A stretch of 64,000 nt of DNA from HGM04593 sp045592125 (GCA_045592125.1 JAZNUE010000054.1:1-64000), one strand, 5' to 3'; numbered from the stretch's first letter, positions 1 through 8,467 are shown. Notes: generated by a model not told the origin, from the letters alone. Translations and numbers: made by a program.

Positions 1-10
1 ACAACTGAGA

Positions 11-257
11 AGAGATTTTTCGCTTTGCTCAAAATGACAAAACAACGTTTTGTTTTCGACGAGTTTTGCAGCAACAGGTCAAACGCAGCATAGCCGCAGG
101 TTATGCCGTTTGGGTTGCGAAAAGCAAAACGAGTCAATGACCTTTTTGTTATCGACGAGTTTTGCAGCAACAGGTCAAACGCAGCATAGCCGCAGGTTAT
201 GCCGTTTGGGTTGCGAAAAGCAAAACGAGTCAATGACAGTGCAAATATAGAATGACA
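11..257. repeat. Hairpin repeat locus 1 (two 68-bp copies)
   Basis: Two copies of a 68-bp imperfect palindrome lie at 63-130 and 159-226, 96 bp apart. Each is built from nested arms: GTTTTGC with GCAAAAC, GCAA with TTGC, CAAACG with CGTTTG, and GCATA with TATGC around a 9-nt loop. A short hairpin-like stretch (about 11-38) and a CAAAACAACGTTTTG inverted repeat precede them. The locus ends with GTCAATGAC and GCAAATATAGAATGACA (241-257). The same composite occurs at 17395-17545 and 30087-30460. A small open frame (50-250) crosses both copies only because the repeat lacks stops in that frame. Confidence 0.9.
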
Positions 258-260
258 CAT

Positions 261-302
261 GGTAAAGCATAAGGCCGCAATCTTGCGGCCTTATGCTTTA
301 CC
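261..302 (-). terminator. Terminator of ung, overlapping its stop codon
   Basis: This is a perfect 20-bp inverted repeat (261-280 with 283-302) separated by 2 nt. The stop codon of ung (298-300, reverse strand) lies inside the stem. Such long A/T-flanked stems directly after genes recur through the window and probably stop transcription from both sides. Confidence 0.8.
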
Positions 303-963
303 AGATAATCTCGCTCTTGCCATGCTGTGCGAGGTACTTGTTCGCAGTGCTGAAGTGGTGGTTGCCGAAGAACCCTTGGTGGGCCGACAGCGGCGAGGGG
401 TGAGGCGATGAGAGCACGAGGTGCCTTGTGCGGTCTATGAACGCGCCCTTCTTCTGAGCATAGCTGCCCCACAGTATGAATACGATGTTCTCCCTGCGTG
501 TCGCCAGCTCGCGTATGGCAGCGTCGGTAAACTCCTCCCATCCCTGCCGCTGGTGTGAACCGGCCTGTGCCTCACGCACGGTGAGTGTCGCGTTCAGCAG
601 CAGCACTCCCTGGTCGCTCCAGCGTGTGAGGTCACCGTCCCGTGGGATTGGCGTGCCAGTGTCGCTCTCAATCTCCTTGAATATGTTGAGCAGCGATGGA
701 GGGAACCTTACCCCCTTGTTTACCGAAAAGCAGAGACCGTTGGCCTGCCCGGCGCCATGGTAGGGGTCCTGCCCTAGTATCACCACTTTTACCTCATTGA
801 ACGGGCAGTGGTCGAATGCGTTGAATATGAGCCTTGCGGGAGGGTATATCGGGACTGTGCCTGCATACTCTTTCCTGACAAATGCCGCCAGGCGAGCGAA
901 GTACTCCTTCTCGAATTCGGGCTGCAGCACTTCTTTCCAGCTCTCGTCTATTCTTACGTTCAT
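298..963 (-). CDS. ung: Uracil-DNA glycosylase
   Basis: This 221-residue enzyme is a family 1 uracil-DNA glycosylase. It cuts uracil out of DNA to start base excision repair. The water-activating loop GQDPYHG is present near residue 65, with the catalytic Asp. The DNA-minor-groove loop HPSPLSAHQGF is near residue 190, and both are intact. Length is normal for the family. I chose the ATG at 961-963, because the longer frame to 1122 adds 53 unrelated residues that overlap asnA. It lies 20 nt downstream of asnA on the same strand, so the two probably share a transcript. Its stop codon sits inside the terminator stem. Confidence 0.96.
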   Translation of the reverse strand: MNVRIDESWKEVLQPEFEKEYFARLAAFVRKEYAGTVPIYPPARLIFNAFDHCPFNEVKVVILGQDPYHGAGQANGLCFSVNKGVRFPPSLLNIFKEIESDTGTPIPRDGDLTRWSDQGVLLLNATLTVREAQAGSHQRQGWEEFTDAAIRELATRRENIVFILWGSYAQKKGAFIDRTRHLVLSSPHPSPLSAHQGFFGNHHFSTANKYLAQHGKSEIIW

Positions 964-983
964 GTATATTATATAAATGTATA

Positions 984-2021
984 TTATATAAGAGGTATGT
1001 TCATCTGCCTGCACTGCTCGCGCATATCGGCGGGCCATATGCTTGACTGTATCTCTCCAATGTGGGCCTTCTTGAGCAGGAGCATGCAAAGACGTGACTG
1101 TCCTATTCCGCCCCCAATGCACAGGGGAAGCTCGCCGGCGAGCATGCGGCGGTGGAAGTAGAGCTGCTTGCGCTCTTCCTTTCCCGACTCCTTGAGCTGG
1201 CGCAGAAGGGCATCCTGGTCAACTCTTATGCCCATAGATGAAAGCTCTACGGCCTTGCCGAGCAGGTCGCTCCATATGAGCAGGTCGCCGTTCAGGCCTT
1301 TGTAGCCCTCTTCGTTAGGTGTGCTGTAGTCGTCATAGTCGGGTGCGCGGTTGTCGTGCGGGATACCGTCGCCAAGCCTTTCTCCAATGCCTATGATAAA
1401 CACGGCCCCATGCTCCCTGGTTATCCTTTCCTCGCGCTCCTTTGCGGTGAGGCCGGGGTATCTCAGGCGAAGTTCCTCGCTGTGTATGAATGTCACCGAG
1501 GCGGGCAGTGAAGGCCTTAGCTGCGGGTAGTTCTCGCTCAGCGTGAACTCGGTGTGGAGTATTGCCGAGTAGATGTCCTTTACAATCTGCCTCAGGAACT
1601 CCACATTTCGCTCCTTCTCGTCAATCACCCGTTCCCAGTCCCACTGGTCAACATAGAGCGAATGCAGGTTGTCAAGTTCCTCATGGGCCCTTATGGCGTT
1701 CATGTCGGTGTAGATTCCGTAGCCGTGAGGTATATCATACTCGGCAAGCGTTACGCGTTTCCACTTTGCCAAAGAGTGTACCACTTCGGCAACAGCGCCG
1801 TCCATGTCCTGTATCGGGAAGCTTACGGCATTCTCATAACCGTTAAGGTCGTCGTTGAGTCCTGTGCCCTTGAGCACGAACAGCGGGGCTGTCACGCGTC
1901 TCAAGCGCAGGGTCGATGACAGGTTCAGCTGGAAAACTTCCTTTATCTGCTTTATGGCCAGCTCTGTCTGCTTGAGGTCAAGCAGCGGGGTGTACTCCGA
2001 TGTGAGTGTGTATAGTTTCAT
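984..2021 (-). CDS. asnA: Aspartate-ammonia ligase (asparagine synthetase A)
   Basis: This 345-residue protein makes asparagine from aspartate, ammonia and ATP. It is the class II aminoacyl-tRNA-synthetase-like AsnA type, not the glutamine-using AsnB. Recognisable stretches include LNGYENAVSF, FPIQDMDGA, AKWKRVTLAEY and DQWDWERVI, and the C-terminal GGGIGQSRLCMLLL motif 3. The ATG at 2019-2021 gives the usual N-terminus; a TTG at 2036 would add five residues and is less likely. A promoter-like site lies at 2107-2137. ung follows by 20 nt. The short gap carries a duplicated TGTATATTATATA (963-992). Confidence 0.95.
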   Translation of the reverse strand: MKLYTLTSEYTPLLDLKQTELAIKQIKEVFQLNLSSTLRLRRVTAPLFVLKGTGLNDDLNGYENAVSFPIQDMDGAVAEVVHSLAKWKRVTLAEYDIPHGYGIYTDMNAIRAHEELDNLHSLYVDQWDWERVIDEKERNVEFLRQIVKDIYSAILHTEFTLSENYPQLRPSLPASVTFIHSEELRLRYPGLTAKEREERITREHGAVFIIGIGERLGDGIPHDNRAPDYDDYSTPNEEGYKGLNGDLLIWSDLLGKAVELSSMGIRVDQDALLRQLKESGKEERKQLYFHRRMLAGELPLCIGGGIGQSRLCMLLLKKAHIGEIQSSIWPADMREQCRQMNIPLI

Positions 2022-2106
2022 TGCTTCTTTTGACAAATTGTCGTTGTTGGTTTAATGATGTTTGCAAAAATTCACTCTTTATGCCTGATGGTTTGCAGAA
2101 TTTATG

Positions 2107-2137
2107 CAAATGTAGGGTAATAAAATGCAATATGCAA
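2107..2137 (-). promoter_or_regulatory. Promoter of asnA-ung
   Basis: On the reverse strand, TACATTTG (2114-2107) matches the Bacteroidota -7 box TAnnTTTG. A TTG (2137-2135) lies 20 nt upstream, the usual -33 distance. It is about 85 nt from the asnA ATG. Confidence 0.6.
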
Positions 2138-2172
2138 GCAAAAAGCCTGTGGTTTTGTGCAGGGTCCCTAAA

Positions 2173-2199
2173 GTCTTTAGTGTCTTTAAGGTCTTTAAG
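2173..2199. repeat. Three tandem 9-bp units (GTCTTTAAG-type)
   Basis: GTCTTTAGT, GTCTTTAAG and GTCTTTAAG sit head to tail. They are enclosed by a GTCCCTAAAG / CTTTAAGGGAC inverted repeat (2164-2203). They lie in the asnA to tRNA spacer. Function unknown. Confidence 0.6.
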
Positions 2200-2269
2200 G
2201 GACTTGATGAACATTTTGCGCGGACGAACATTTTGTCATCCCGGATGTTCGCATATCACCTTTTTTTAT

Positions 2270-2277
2270 TATCTTCG
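2270..2277 (+). promoter_or_regulatory. -7 box upstream of tRNA-Arg
   Basis: TATCTTCG is a near match to TAnnTTTG and ends 18 nt before the tRNA. No clear TTG is seen at -33. The same TTATCTTCG string precedes the genes at 5952 and 14272. Confidence 0.45.
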
Positions 2278-2295
2278 CGCTGGTAAATGTGGCAA

Positions 2296-2369
2296 GGTCC
2301 CGTAGCTTAGCTGAATAGAGCGTCAGATTCCGGTTCTGAAGGTCGTGGGTTTGAATCCCACCGGGATCA
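2296..2369 (+). tRNA. tRNA-Arg (anticodon CCG)
   Basis: The 74-nt cloverleaf folds cleanly. The acceptor stem is GGTCCCG with CGGGATC. The anticodon stem is TCAGA/TCTGA around TTCCGGT, giving anticodon CCG, which reads CGG. The T arm is GTGGG/CCCAC around TTTGAAT. The discriminator base is A and no CCA is encoded. It stands alone between asnA and proS, with its own upstream box and a strong downstream hairpin. Confidence 0.95.
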
Positions 2370-2387
2370 CAAATTCCACTGGGGTCA

Positions 2388-2438
2388 CATAGTCAAGGCG
2401 GGGAAGCGTGTTCAACATGCTTCCCCGCCTTGACTATG
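2388..2438. terminator. Bidirectional terminator between tRNA-Arg and proS
   Basis: A perfect 20-bp stem (2388-2407 with 2419-2438) continues inward with TGTT/AACA. It lies 19 nt after the tRNA and 7 nt after the proS stop, so it can serve both converging transcripts. Confidence 0.8.
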
Positions 2439-2444
2439 TATGTA

Positions 2445-3923
2445 TCAGTATGCTCTTGCAAAGAGTACGCGGCGTGCCGATGGCCTGCCTGTTACCATGC
2501 ATGTGCCTGGAGTCTCGTCCCAGCCCAGCGGGATACAGCGTATTGTGGCCTTGGTGTCGTTCTTTATCTGCTCCTCGGTCTCGGGTGTGCCGTCCCAGTG
2601 TGCAAGTATAAAGCCGCCCTTCTCAATCTCTGCCTTGAACTCCTCGTATGTGTCAACGCTGCGTGTACATGCCTCGCGCATTGCAAGCGCCTTTGCATGA
2701 AGGTTCTTCTGTATGTCGTCAAGCAGCTGCCTTACGTGCTCTACTATTCCATCTATTTCGCGTGTCTCCTTGGTGAGCGTGTCGCGGCGCATTACCTCTA
2801 TTGTTCCGTTCTCGATGTCGCGTGCGCCAAGCACAAGGCGTACGGGCACGCCCTTGAGCTCGTATTCGGCAAACTTGAATCCAGGACGCTTGTTGTCGGC
2901 GTCGTCAAGCTTGACGGTAATGCCGAGTTTCTTGAACTCTGCAATCATGGGGTCTACCTTGCTCCTTATGGCTGCCATCTGCTCCTCGTTCTTGCAGATA
3001 GGTATGATTACAACCTGTATTGGCGCAAGGGCAGGAGGCAGCACGAGGCCGTTGTCGTCGGAGTGGGTCATGATGAGCGCGCCCATAAGGCGTGTAGAAA
3101 CGCCCCATGATGTTGCCCAGACGTATTCCAGGTTGTTGTTCTTGTCGACAAACTGTACGTTGAATGCCTTTGCGAAGTTCTGTCCCAGGAAGTGTGATGT
3201 ACCGCACTGCAGTGCCTTGCCGTCCTGCATCATGCCCTCGATGGTGTATGTGTCGAGCGCGCCGGCAAAGCGCTCGTTGGCGCTCTTCACTCCCATAACC
3301 ACAGGCAGGGCCATGTAGTTGTTGGCAAAGTCATTGTATACGTGGAGCATTGTGCGTGCCTCCTCTTCGGCCTCCTCGCGTGTGGCATGTGCGGTGTGCC
3401 CTTCCTGCCAGAGGAACTCGGCGGTGCGGAGGAAGAGGCGTGTGCGCATTTCCCATCGCATTACGTTTGCCCACTGGTTAATCTTGATGGGGAGGTCGCG
3501 GTACGACTGTATCCAGTTCTTGTACGAGCTCCATATGATTGTCTCCGATGTGGGGCGGATAATCATCTCCTCCTCGAGCCTTGCTGCGGGGTCAACGACT
3601 ACGCCGCTGCCGTCCTCGGCGTTCTTCAGGCGGTAGTGGGTTACAACCGCGCATTCCTTGGCGAATCCCTCTACATGCTCTGCCTCGCGGCTGAGGAATG
3701 ACTTTGGAATGAGCAGCGGGAAATATGCGTTCACATGGCCTGTCTCCTTGAACATGTCGTCAAGCACTCTCTGCATCTTCTCCCAGATTGCATAGCCGTA
3801 TGGCTTGATTACCATGCAGCCTCTCACGGGCGACTGCTCTGCCAGGTCGGCCTTGAGCACAAGGTCGTTATACCACTGTGAATAACTCTCGCTACGTTTA
3901 GTAAGTTCTTTCAGCTCTGCCAT
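2445..3923 (-). CDS. proS: Prolyl-tRNA synthetase (archaeal/eukaryal type)
   Basis: This 492-residue class II synthetase charges tRNA-Pro. It is the shorter type lacking the bacterial editing insertion and having a C-terminal zinc-binding-like extension that ends in Tyr (LFARAY), a hallmark of the archaeal/eukaryal-type ProRS found in many Bacteroidota. Visible parts include YGYAIWEKMQ near the N-terminus, motif 2 (RWEMRTRLFLRTAEFLWQEG) near residue 155, and motif 3 (GVSTRLMGALIMTHSDDNG) near residue 275. The ATG at 3921-3923 gives the usual start. It is a single gene, with -7-like boxes on the reverse strand at 4020-4035 and the shared terminator downstream. Confidence 0.96.
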   Translation of the reverse strand: MAELKELTKRSESYSQWYNDLVLKADLAEQSPVRGCMVIKPYGYAIWEKMQRVLDDMFKETGHVNAYFPLLIPKSFLSREAEHVEGFAKECAVVTHYRLKNAEDGSGVVVDPAARLEEEMIIRPTSETIIWSSYKNWIQSYRDLPIKINQWANVMRWEMRTRLFLRTAEFLWQEGHTAHATREEAEEEARTMLHVYNDFANNYMALPVVMGVKSANERFAGALDTYTIEGMMQDGKALQCGTSHFLGQNFAKAFNVQFVDKNNNLEYVWATSWGVSTRLMGALIMTHSDDNGLVLPPALAPIQVVIIPICKNEEQMAAIRSKVDPMIAEFKKLGITVKLDDADNKRPGFKFAEYELKGVPVRLVLGARDIENGTIEVMRRDTLTKETREIDGIVEHVRQLLDDIQKNLHAKALAMREACTRSVDTYEEFKAEIEKGGFILAHWDGTPETEEQIKNDTKATIRCIPLGWDETPGTCMVTGRPSARRVLFARAY

Positions 3924-4144
3924 ATATTCTTCCTTTTGTTTTATTTCTTCTATGCCGGGCCTATCTCGCTAGCCTGTAACAGTCCTTGCGCGAGTGCAGG
4001 CCATATTCGCAGTTTACTGCAAAAATACAAAAATATATTCATATGGCCGCCTTACTTGTGCTTTTTTGAACCGTTGCCATGTGCTTTTTCTTGCCTGTTG
4101 TGCAAAATGTGGCGCGGCAATGCCTGAAATCTCTTGATATTTGT

Positions 4145-4152
4145 TAACTTTG
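4145..4152 (+). promoter_or_regulatory. Promoter -7 box of the OmpA-like lipoprotein gene
   Basis: TAACTTTG matches TAnnTTTG exactly and lies 40 nt before the ATG at 4193. A weak CTG lies about 18 nt upstream. Confidence 0.6.
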
Positions 4153-4192
4153 CATTGTTTTATTAGATAACTCATTATAATTATTTTTTACT

Positions 4193-4882
4193 ATGAAGAG
4201 AAATTTTGTAAAGACAATGTGTGTGGTGCTTAGCGCTGCTATGCTCCTGACAGGCTGTGCAAGCTGGAACAATACTGCTAAGGGCGGCGTAATCGGTGCT
4301 GCCGGAGGTGCTGCTCTTGGCGCGCTCATAGGCAAGCTGGCAGGCAATACTGCTGTAGGTGCTGCTGTAGGTACTGCTGTAGGTACGGGTGCCGGTGTAA
4401 TCATTGGCAAGAGAATGGACAAGGCTGCTGCTGCTGCTGCAGAAATTGAGAATGCAAAGGTTGAGACTGTGACCGACGCGAACAACCTTTCTGCAGTCAA
4501 GGTTACATTTGAATCGGGCCTTATGTTTGATACAAGCAAGTCTGCACTCAAGTCTGACGCAAAGGCTAACCTGAAGGATTTTGCAAAGGTGCTCAACGAG
4601 TTCAGTGACGCTGATGTCGCTATTTTCGGCCACACCGATTCTACTGGGTCGGACAAGATTAATGACCCTCTCTCTGTGGACCGTGCCAATGCTGTAGCGG
4701 ACTATCTGCTTTCAATGGGCGTGTCTGCGGCACAGCTCAAGACTGTTGAAGGCAAGGGCTCTAAGGAACCTGTGGCTGATAACGGAACAGCAGCCGGGCG
4801 TGCCGAGAACCGCCGTGTGGAGATTTATCTCTATGCAAGCGAGGGCATGATTGAGGCCGCCAATAACGGCGCCCTGGAGTGA
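4193..4882 (+). CDS. OmpA-family lipoprotein with glycine zipper
   Basis: This 229-residue envelope protein probably ties the outer membrane to peptidoglycan. It has a signal peptide with lipobox LLTGC (Cys at about residue 22). A glycine-zipper stretch follows (GVIGAAGGAALGALIGK, then GAAVGTAVGTGAGVIIGK). After a short linker (residues 85-105) comes an OmpA C-terminal domain with the peptidoglycan-binding signature FGHTDSTGSDKIND and RAENRRVEIYL. The order resembles YiaD-type proteins. It is monocistronic, with a TAACTTTG box upstream and a hairpin terminator 35 nt downstream. Codon use is strongly biased, suggesting high expression. Confidence 0.9.
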   Translation: MKRNFVKTMCVVLSAAMLLTGCASWNNTAKGGVIGAAGGAALGALIGKLAGNTAVGAAVGTAVGTGAGVIIGKRMDKAAAAAAEIENAKVETVTDANNLSAVKVTFESGLMFDTSKSALKSDAKANLKDFAKVLNEFSDADVAIFGHTDSTGSDKINDPLSVDRANAVADYLLSMGVSAAQLKTVEGKGSKEPVADNGTAAGRAENRRVEIYLYASEGMIEAANNGALE

Positions 4883-4917
4883 TCCATGCAAGAGAATAGC
4901 GGCGCGCCGCTTTTTAA

Positions 4918-4949
4918 AAAGGAACTGTGCTGAATGGCACAGTTCCTTT
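4918..4949 (+). terminator. Terminator after the OmpA-like lipoprotein gene
   Basis: AAAGGAACTGTGC pairs with GCACAGTTCCTTT around a 6-nt loop, followed by AGGTTTTT. The core AAGGAACTGTG recurs in the hairpins at 27945-27998 and 30819-30860. Confidence 0.85.
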
Positions 4950-5021
4950 AGGTTTTTATGAATTGACAAGAAGCGTGGCCTTTGGTCCCGGCGACCTCTG
5001 GTCCTGGCAGAGCGAGGCGGT

Positions 5022-5870
5022 CTACTTTATTCTTATTACTCTTATTCCTTTCTGCTTGCTCTTGCCCTTCTGGTAACTGAAAAGGGTTTCCGGGTCGCTT
5101 ATGACCTTGCCGCTGCTGCTTGAGGCATGCAGCAGATGGAGGCGCCCATTCTTCCAGCAGGCAAAGCCAACGTGCGTTACGTCAAGTCCTTTTATTGAAG
5201 TGACCAGGGCTATGATGTCTCCATCCCTTATCTCCAGTTCCTCTTCTCCCCTGTCAAGTATCTCCTTAGGGATGTACTGTGTCGCTGTGCCGCGGAATGC
5301 CTCCTCAAGCCCTGATATGGCAGCCTGCATTTCCTTGTCTTCTCCTATCATGCTGTAGCTGCCCGGGTGTGTGCTCATGAAGTCCAGCGTGAGCATGTAT
5401 TCCCTGTGCGGGCTACTGGCAGTTACTTCCTCTACTATGCCTTTCGCGGTATTGTCGGCTATCCACCAGCTCATATAGTGCAGCCTGCTTGCGTAGCCGT
5501 TGCGCAAGCCGCTGCGGTAGCGCACTCTCTCAAGGTTGCTGCATACGCTGCTAAAGCTGCTATCGCCTTGGGCAATGCTCATGCTCATCGCGGTTACAAT
5601 CTCAATGAATGTGGTGCAGTCGAGACTGCTGCAGCTAACGTACAGCGGTTCGTGCCTGCCGTTCTCAAGTGTGCCTGCAACATACTTCTGGCCAATAAGC
5701 CCGCTGGCGACCGCCAGCACCAGGTCTCCCTTGCTGCTGTATGAGGCGGCAGCATGCCTTTTAAGCATGTTCTCTATTGCAATGCTATCGCTCTTGCTGT
5801 ATATTATCTCCTGCGCTCTCCCTGCAAAGGCAAGCATGGTGAGCAGCAAGGCCAGTACTCTTCTTCTCAT
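5022..5870 (-). CDS. DUF1460 protein (NlpC/P60-like amidase fold)
   Basis: This 282-residue exported protein belongs to the DUF1460 family (PF07313), structurally related to NlpC/P60 cell-wall amidases. Its substrate is probably peptidoglycan or muropeptides. A signal peptide starts MRRRVLALLLTMLAFAGRAQ. The likely nucleophile Cys lies in SSLDCTTFIE and the His in DVTHVGFA. The ATG at 5868-5870 is preferred over an upstream one at 5900 because it puts the arginines directly before the hydrophobic core. It is divergent from the T9SS plug gene with 81 bp between start codons. The specific bond cut cannot be read from sequence. Confidence 0.85.
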   Translation of the reverse strand: MRRRVLALLLTMLAFAGRAQEIIYSKSDSIAIENMLKRHAAASYSSKGDLVLAVASGLIGQKYVAGTLENGRHEPLYVSCSSLDCTTFIEIVTAMSMSIAQGDSSFSSVCSNLERVRYRSGLRNGYASRLHYMSWWIADNTAKGIVEEVTASSPHREYMLTLDFMSTHPGSYSMIGEDKEMQAAISGLEEAFRGTATQYIPKEILDRGEEELEIRDGDIIALVTSIKGLDVTHVGFACWKNGRLHLLHASSSSGKVISDPETLFSYQKGKSKQKGIRVIRIK

Positions 5871-5917
5871 GGATTCATAATTTATGTAAATATACGGCAA
5901 TATTGTCTATTATTGAT

Positions 5918-5925
5918 TATCTTCG
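5918..5925 (+). promoter_or_regulatory. -7 box of the T9SS plug gene
   Basis: TATCTTCG, a near match to TAnnTTTG, lies 27 nt before the ATG at 5952, in the 81-bp spacer shared with the divergent DUF1460 gene. Confidence 0.5.
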
Positions 5926-5951
5926 CGCTAAAATATGAAGGTTTTTCTGGG

Positions 5952-7202
5952 ATGAGAGTAGTCCGCGTAATACTGTTGCTCCTGCTGCCAGTGCTGTGCA
6001 ATGCGCAGTACATGCGCACGAATGCCCCCAACGTGCGTTCGTTGCGCATGGAACTTAATGGCGATTGGAACTCGCTGCCTGTGATGACACTGGGCAGTGA
6101 TGACGTTATGCAGTTCTCATTTGATGAGATGTCGCATACATATCACCGCTTTACCTACAGGATAACGCATTGCAACTCGGCGTGGGAACCGTCAGGCTTG
6201 CATGAGATTGACTATCTCCAAGGGTTTAACGATATTCTGGTGGAGGAGTGGGAGAATTCAGTCAATACAACCCGGCTGTATACGCATTACACCTTCTCCT
6301 TGCCGAATGAGAATGTTTCCCTGCTCCTTTCGGGCAATTATAAGGTGGAGGTGTTCGATGATGAGCTTGAGGAGGGCAGTCCTGCTGCTGTGTTCTGCTT
6401 TTCGGTCGTTGAGCCCATGCTGGGCGTAAGCGCTGCTGTCAGCGGAGATACAGATGTGTCGTTCAATGACAATCACCAGCAGGTGTCGTTCACGCTTGAC
6501 TGCTCGGGCGTGAGCATTGCCTCGCCGGCCGATGAGATAATGCCTGTTGTGTACCAGAACCGCAGGCATGACAATGCCGTACGTGGCATAAGGCCAACGT
6601 ATGTTACTGGCAATGCCATAGAGTATGTGCATAATGAGAAACTAATATTCGCAGCAGGGAATGAGTACAGGCGTTTCGAGCTCACTCACCTTAACCGCCC
6701 GGGAATGGGCGTTGAGGAGACTTTGCTTGGCGATGACGGATATCATGTGCTGCTCTACATGGACGGCAGGCGTACGGCACATTCTTCATATATTGACGAG
6801 AATGGCCGCTGCTATGTGAATACCCATGAAGGGCGTGGCTCTACAATAGAGGCCGATTATGTGCATGTGCATTTTGCCCTTGATGTGCCTTACCGTGAAG
6901 GAGGCTGCTACTACCTGCTAGGCGATTTGTGCGATAACCGCTTTACGCAGGCAAGCAGGCTGGGGTATGACCCTGAGGGCGGCTATTATCATACAACGCA
7001 GCTCCTGAAGCTAGGGCTCTATAATTACATGTATGTGTGGCTGCCCGATGGCAAGGAGACTGCCCAGACTGGCAATGCCGAAGGCGACCTGTTCAATACA
7101 GAGAACGAATACCTGATATATGTGTATTACCGTGCCTTTGGCGAGCGCTACGACAGGCTTATAGGTTTCAGTACAGTCTGCTATTCCTTGGAACATAACT
7201 GA
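5952..7202 (+). CDS. Type IX secretion system plug protein (DUF5103)
   Basis: This 416-residue protein matches the DUF5103 family (PF17116). In Flavobacterium this was identified as the plug that closes the SprA/Sov translocon of the type IX secretion system. A signal peptide (MRVVRVILLLLLPVLCNAQ) leads into a two-domain beta-rich body. Recognisable stretches are FDEMSHTYHRFTYRI, NDILVEEWENS, and near the C-terminus GGYYHTTQLLKLGLYNYMYVW and ENEYLIYVYYRAFGERYDRLIG. I chose the ATG at 5952 because the frame continues upstream into unrelated sequence overlapping the divergent gene. Other T9SS-linked genes here are porQ (52357) and a candidate cargo protein (30884). Confidence 0.85.
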   Translation: MRVVRVILLLLLPVLCNAQYMRTNAPNVRSLRMELNGDWNSLPVMTLGSDDVMQFSFDEMSHTYHRFTYRITHCNSAWEPSGLHEIDYLQGFNDILVEEWENSVNTTRLYTHYTFSLPNENVSLLLSGNYKVEVFDDELEEGSPAAVFCFSVVEPMLGVSAAVSGDTDVSFNDNHQQVSFTLDCSGVSIASPADEIMPVVYQNRRHDNAVRGIRPTYVTGNAIEYVHNEKLIFAAGNEYRRFELTHLNRPGMGVEETLLGDDGYHVLLYMDGRRTAHSSYIDENGRCYVNTHEGRGSTIEADYVHVHFALDVPYREGGCYYLLGDLCDNRFTQASRLGYDPEGGYYHTTQLLKLGLYNYMYVWLPDGKETAQTGNAEGDLFNTENEYLIYVYYRAFGERYDRLIGFSTVCYSLEHN

Positions 7203-7300
7203 CAGCGGGATGGTCCAAAAGGGTCCTGCGCATCTACCGCGCATATGAAAATGACCCAATAGCAAAAATATTTGCAGTGAAGAATCCCTGTCAATGCAGA

Positions 7301-8467
7301 CTATATTCTGTCAATGTACTTCTGTACTGTGAGCCAGAATCCTTTCTTCTCGAAATTCATCTTCTTGCCAATTGATTTCAGGAATTTAAGGCATTTGCCG
7401 TTCTTCCTTATCTGTGTGCTCGCGAACTTGTAGAACACGAACGTCACCATTATGCTCAATGCAAGCACTATGTACAGCTGTACGTCGGCCGAAGCGCCGC
7501 ACTTGTATGACAGGTACCAGGCGATAACTACAATTGAATTAAGCGAGAGTATTGAGACTGTAGTCCCAACATGCGAGAACCCTAGTTCTATGAACATGTG
7601 GTGCAGGTGTGTGCGGTCGGGGTGGAATGGTGATGTTCCCCTGAGTATGCGCATTGACATTACACGCAGGGTGTCGAAGACTGGTATTGCCAGGATGGCC
7701 AATGTCATGGCCACAAGTCCTATGCCGCTATCGGCAAGCGGCTTGCACATTGTGCCAGAGTGGAGAATCTCCATTACGAATATTGACATCATTGCCCCTA
7801 TTACCAGTGTGCCGCCGTCTCCAATGAACATTTTCGTAGTCTTCCCGAATACATTGTGCAGGAAGAATGGGATTATGGCGCCTGCCGCCGATACAGCCAG
7901 CACGGTCATGACAATGTTGCCTGTTTTATAGAACACTATTGCAAACAGTACCGAAGCCATGAAGCAGAATCCCGACGAGAGACCGTTTACGCCGTCAATG
8001 AGGTTTATTGCGTTTATTATGCCAACCGCCGCGAATATGGTCAATGGCCAGGAAAACCATACAGGGATAGAGTGGACGCCCCATAGTCCCCATAGCGAGT
8101 CTATCGAGGCGTTGTTCACATACATAATCCATGCAACAATAAGAATCTCTATAAGGAAACGCGTGGCTGGAGACAAGTCAAGGATGTCGTCAATCGTTCC
8201 GATGTAGAGCATGACTAGCATTGCCGATATTAGCAGGAACACGTTGTAGTGGCTGAATAGTGTCTGTGCACCGCACAGTCCTATAATAATGCCGAAGAAC
8301 ACGGCAATGCCGCCCATCACGGGCACGGGGTTACGCTGAAGCTTGCGTGCGTCAGGATTGTCAACCAGGTTCTTCATTATGGCTATCTTAAGCACCTTTG
8401 GATGTATCCAGAGTGTGCCAATGAATGCCAGGAGGGCAGGTATTATAACGTGGTAGAACTTTAGCAT
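7301..8467 (-). CDS. Polyprenyl-phosphate sugar-1-phosphate transferase (WecA/TagO/MraY family)
   Basis: This 388-residue integral membrane enzyme moves a sugar-1-phosphate (in WecA/TagO, GlcNAc-1-P) onto undecaprenyl phosphate, starting lipid-linked glycan assembly. About ten hydrophobic segments are visible. Family motifs are VDNPDARKLQRNPVPVMGG (residues 35-53), IGTIDDILDLSP with the Asp pair, INLIDGVNGL, and the His motif HPDRTHLHHMFIELGFSH that marks the WecA/TagO branch rather than MraY. It is divergent from manC. The sugar used cannot be told from sequence. A reverse-strand TACTTTTG box lies at 8519-8526. Confidence 0.9.
   Translation of the reverse strand: MLKFYHVIIPALLAFIGTLWIHPKVLKIAIMKNLVDNPDARKLQRNPVPVMGGIAVFFGIIIGLCGAQTLFSHYNVFLLISAMLVMLYIGTIDDILDLSPATRFLIEILIVAWIMYVNNASIDSLWGLWGVHSIPVWFSWPLTIFAAVGIINAINLIDGVNGLSSGFCFMASVLFAIVFYKTGNIVMTVLAVSAAGAIIPFFLHNVFGKTTKMFIGDGGTLVIGAMMSIFVMEILHSGTMCKPLADSGIGLVAMTLAILAIPVFDTLRVMSMRILRGTSPFHPDRTHLHHMFIELGFSHVGTTVSILSLNSIVVIAWYLSYKCGASADVQLYIVLALSIMVTFVFYKFASTQIRKNGKCLKFLKSIGKKMNFEKKGFWLTVQKYIDRI

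Noticed and set aside
50..250. Small coding frame over repeat locus 1
   Set aside because: It encodes the same peptide twice only because the DNA repeat is tandem; no start signal or homology is visible.
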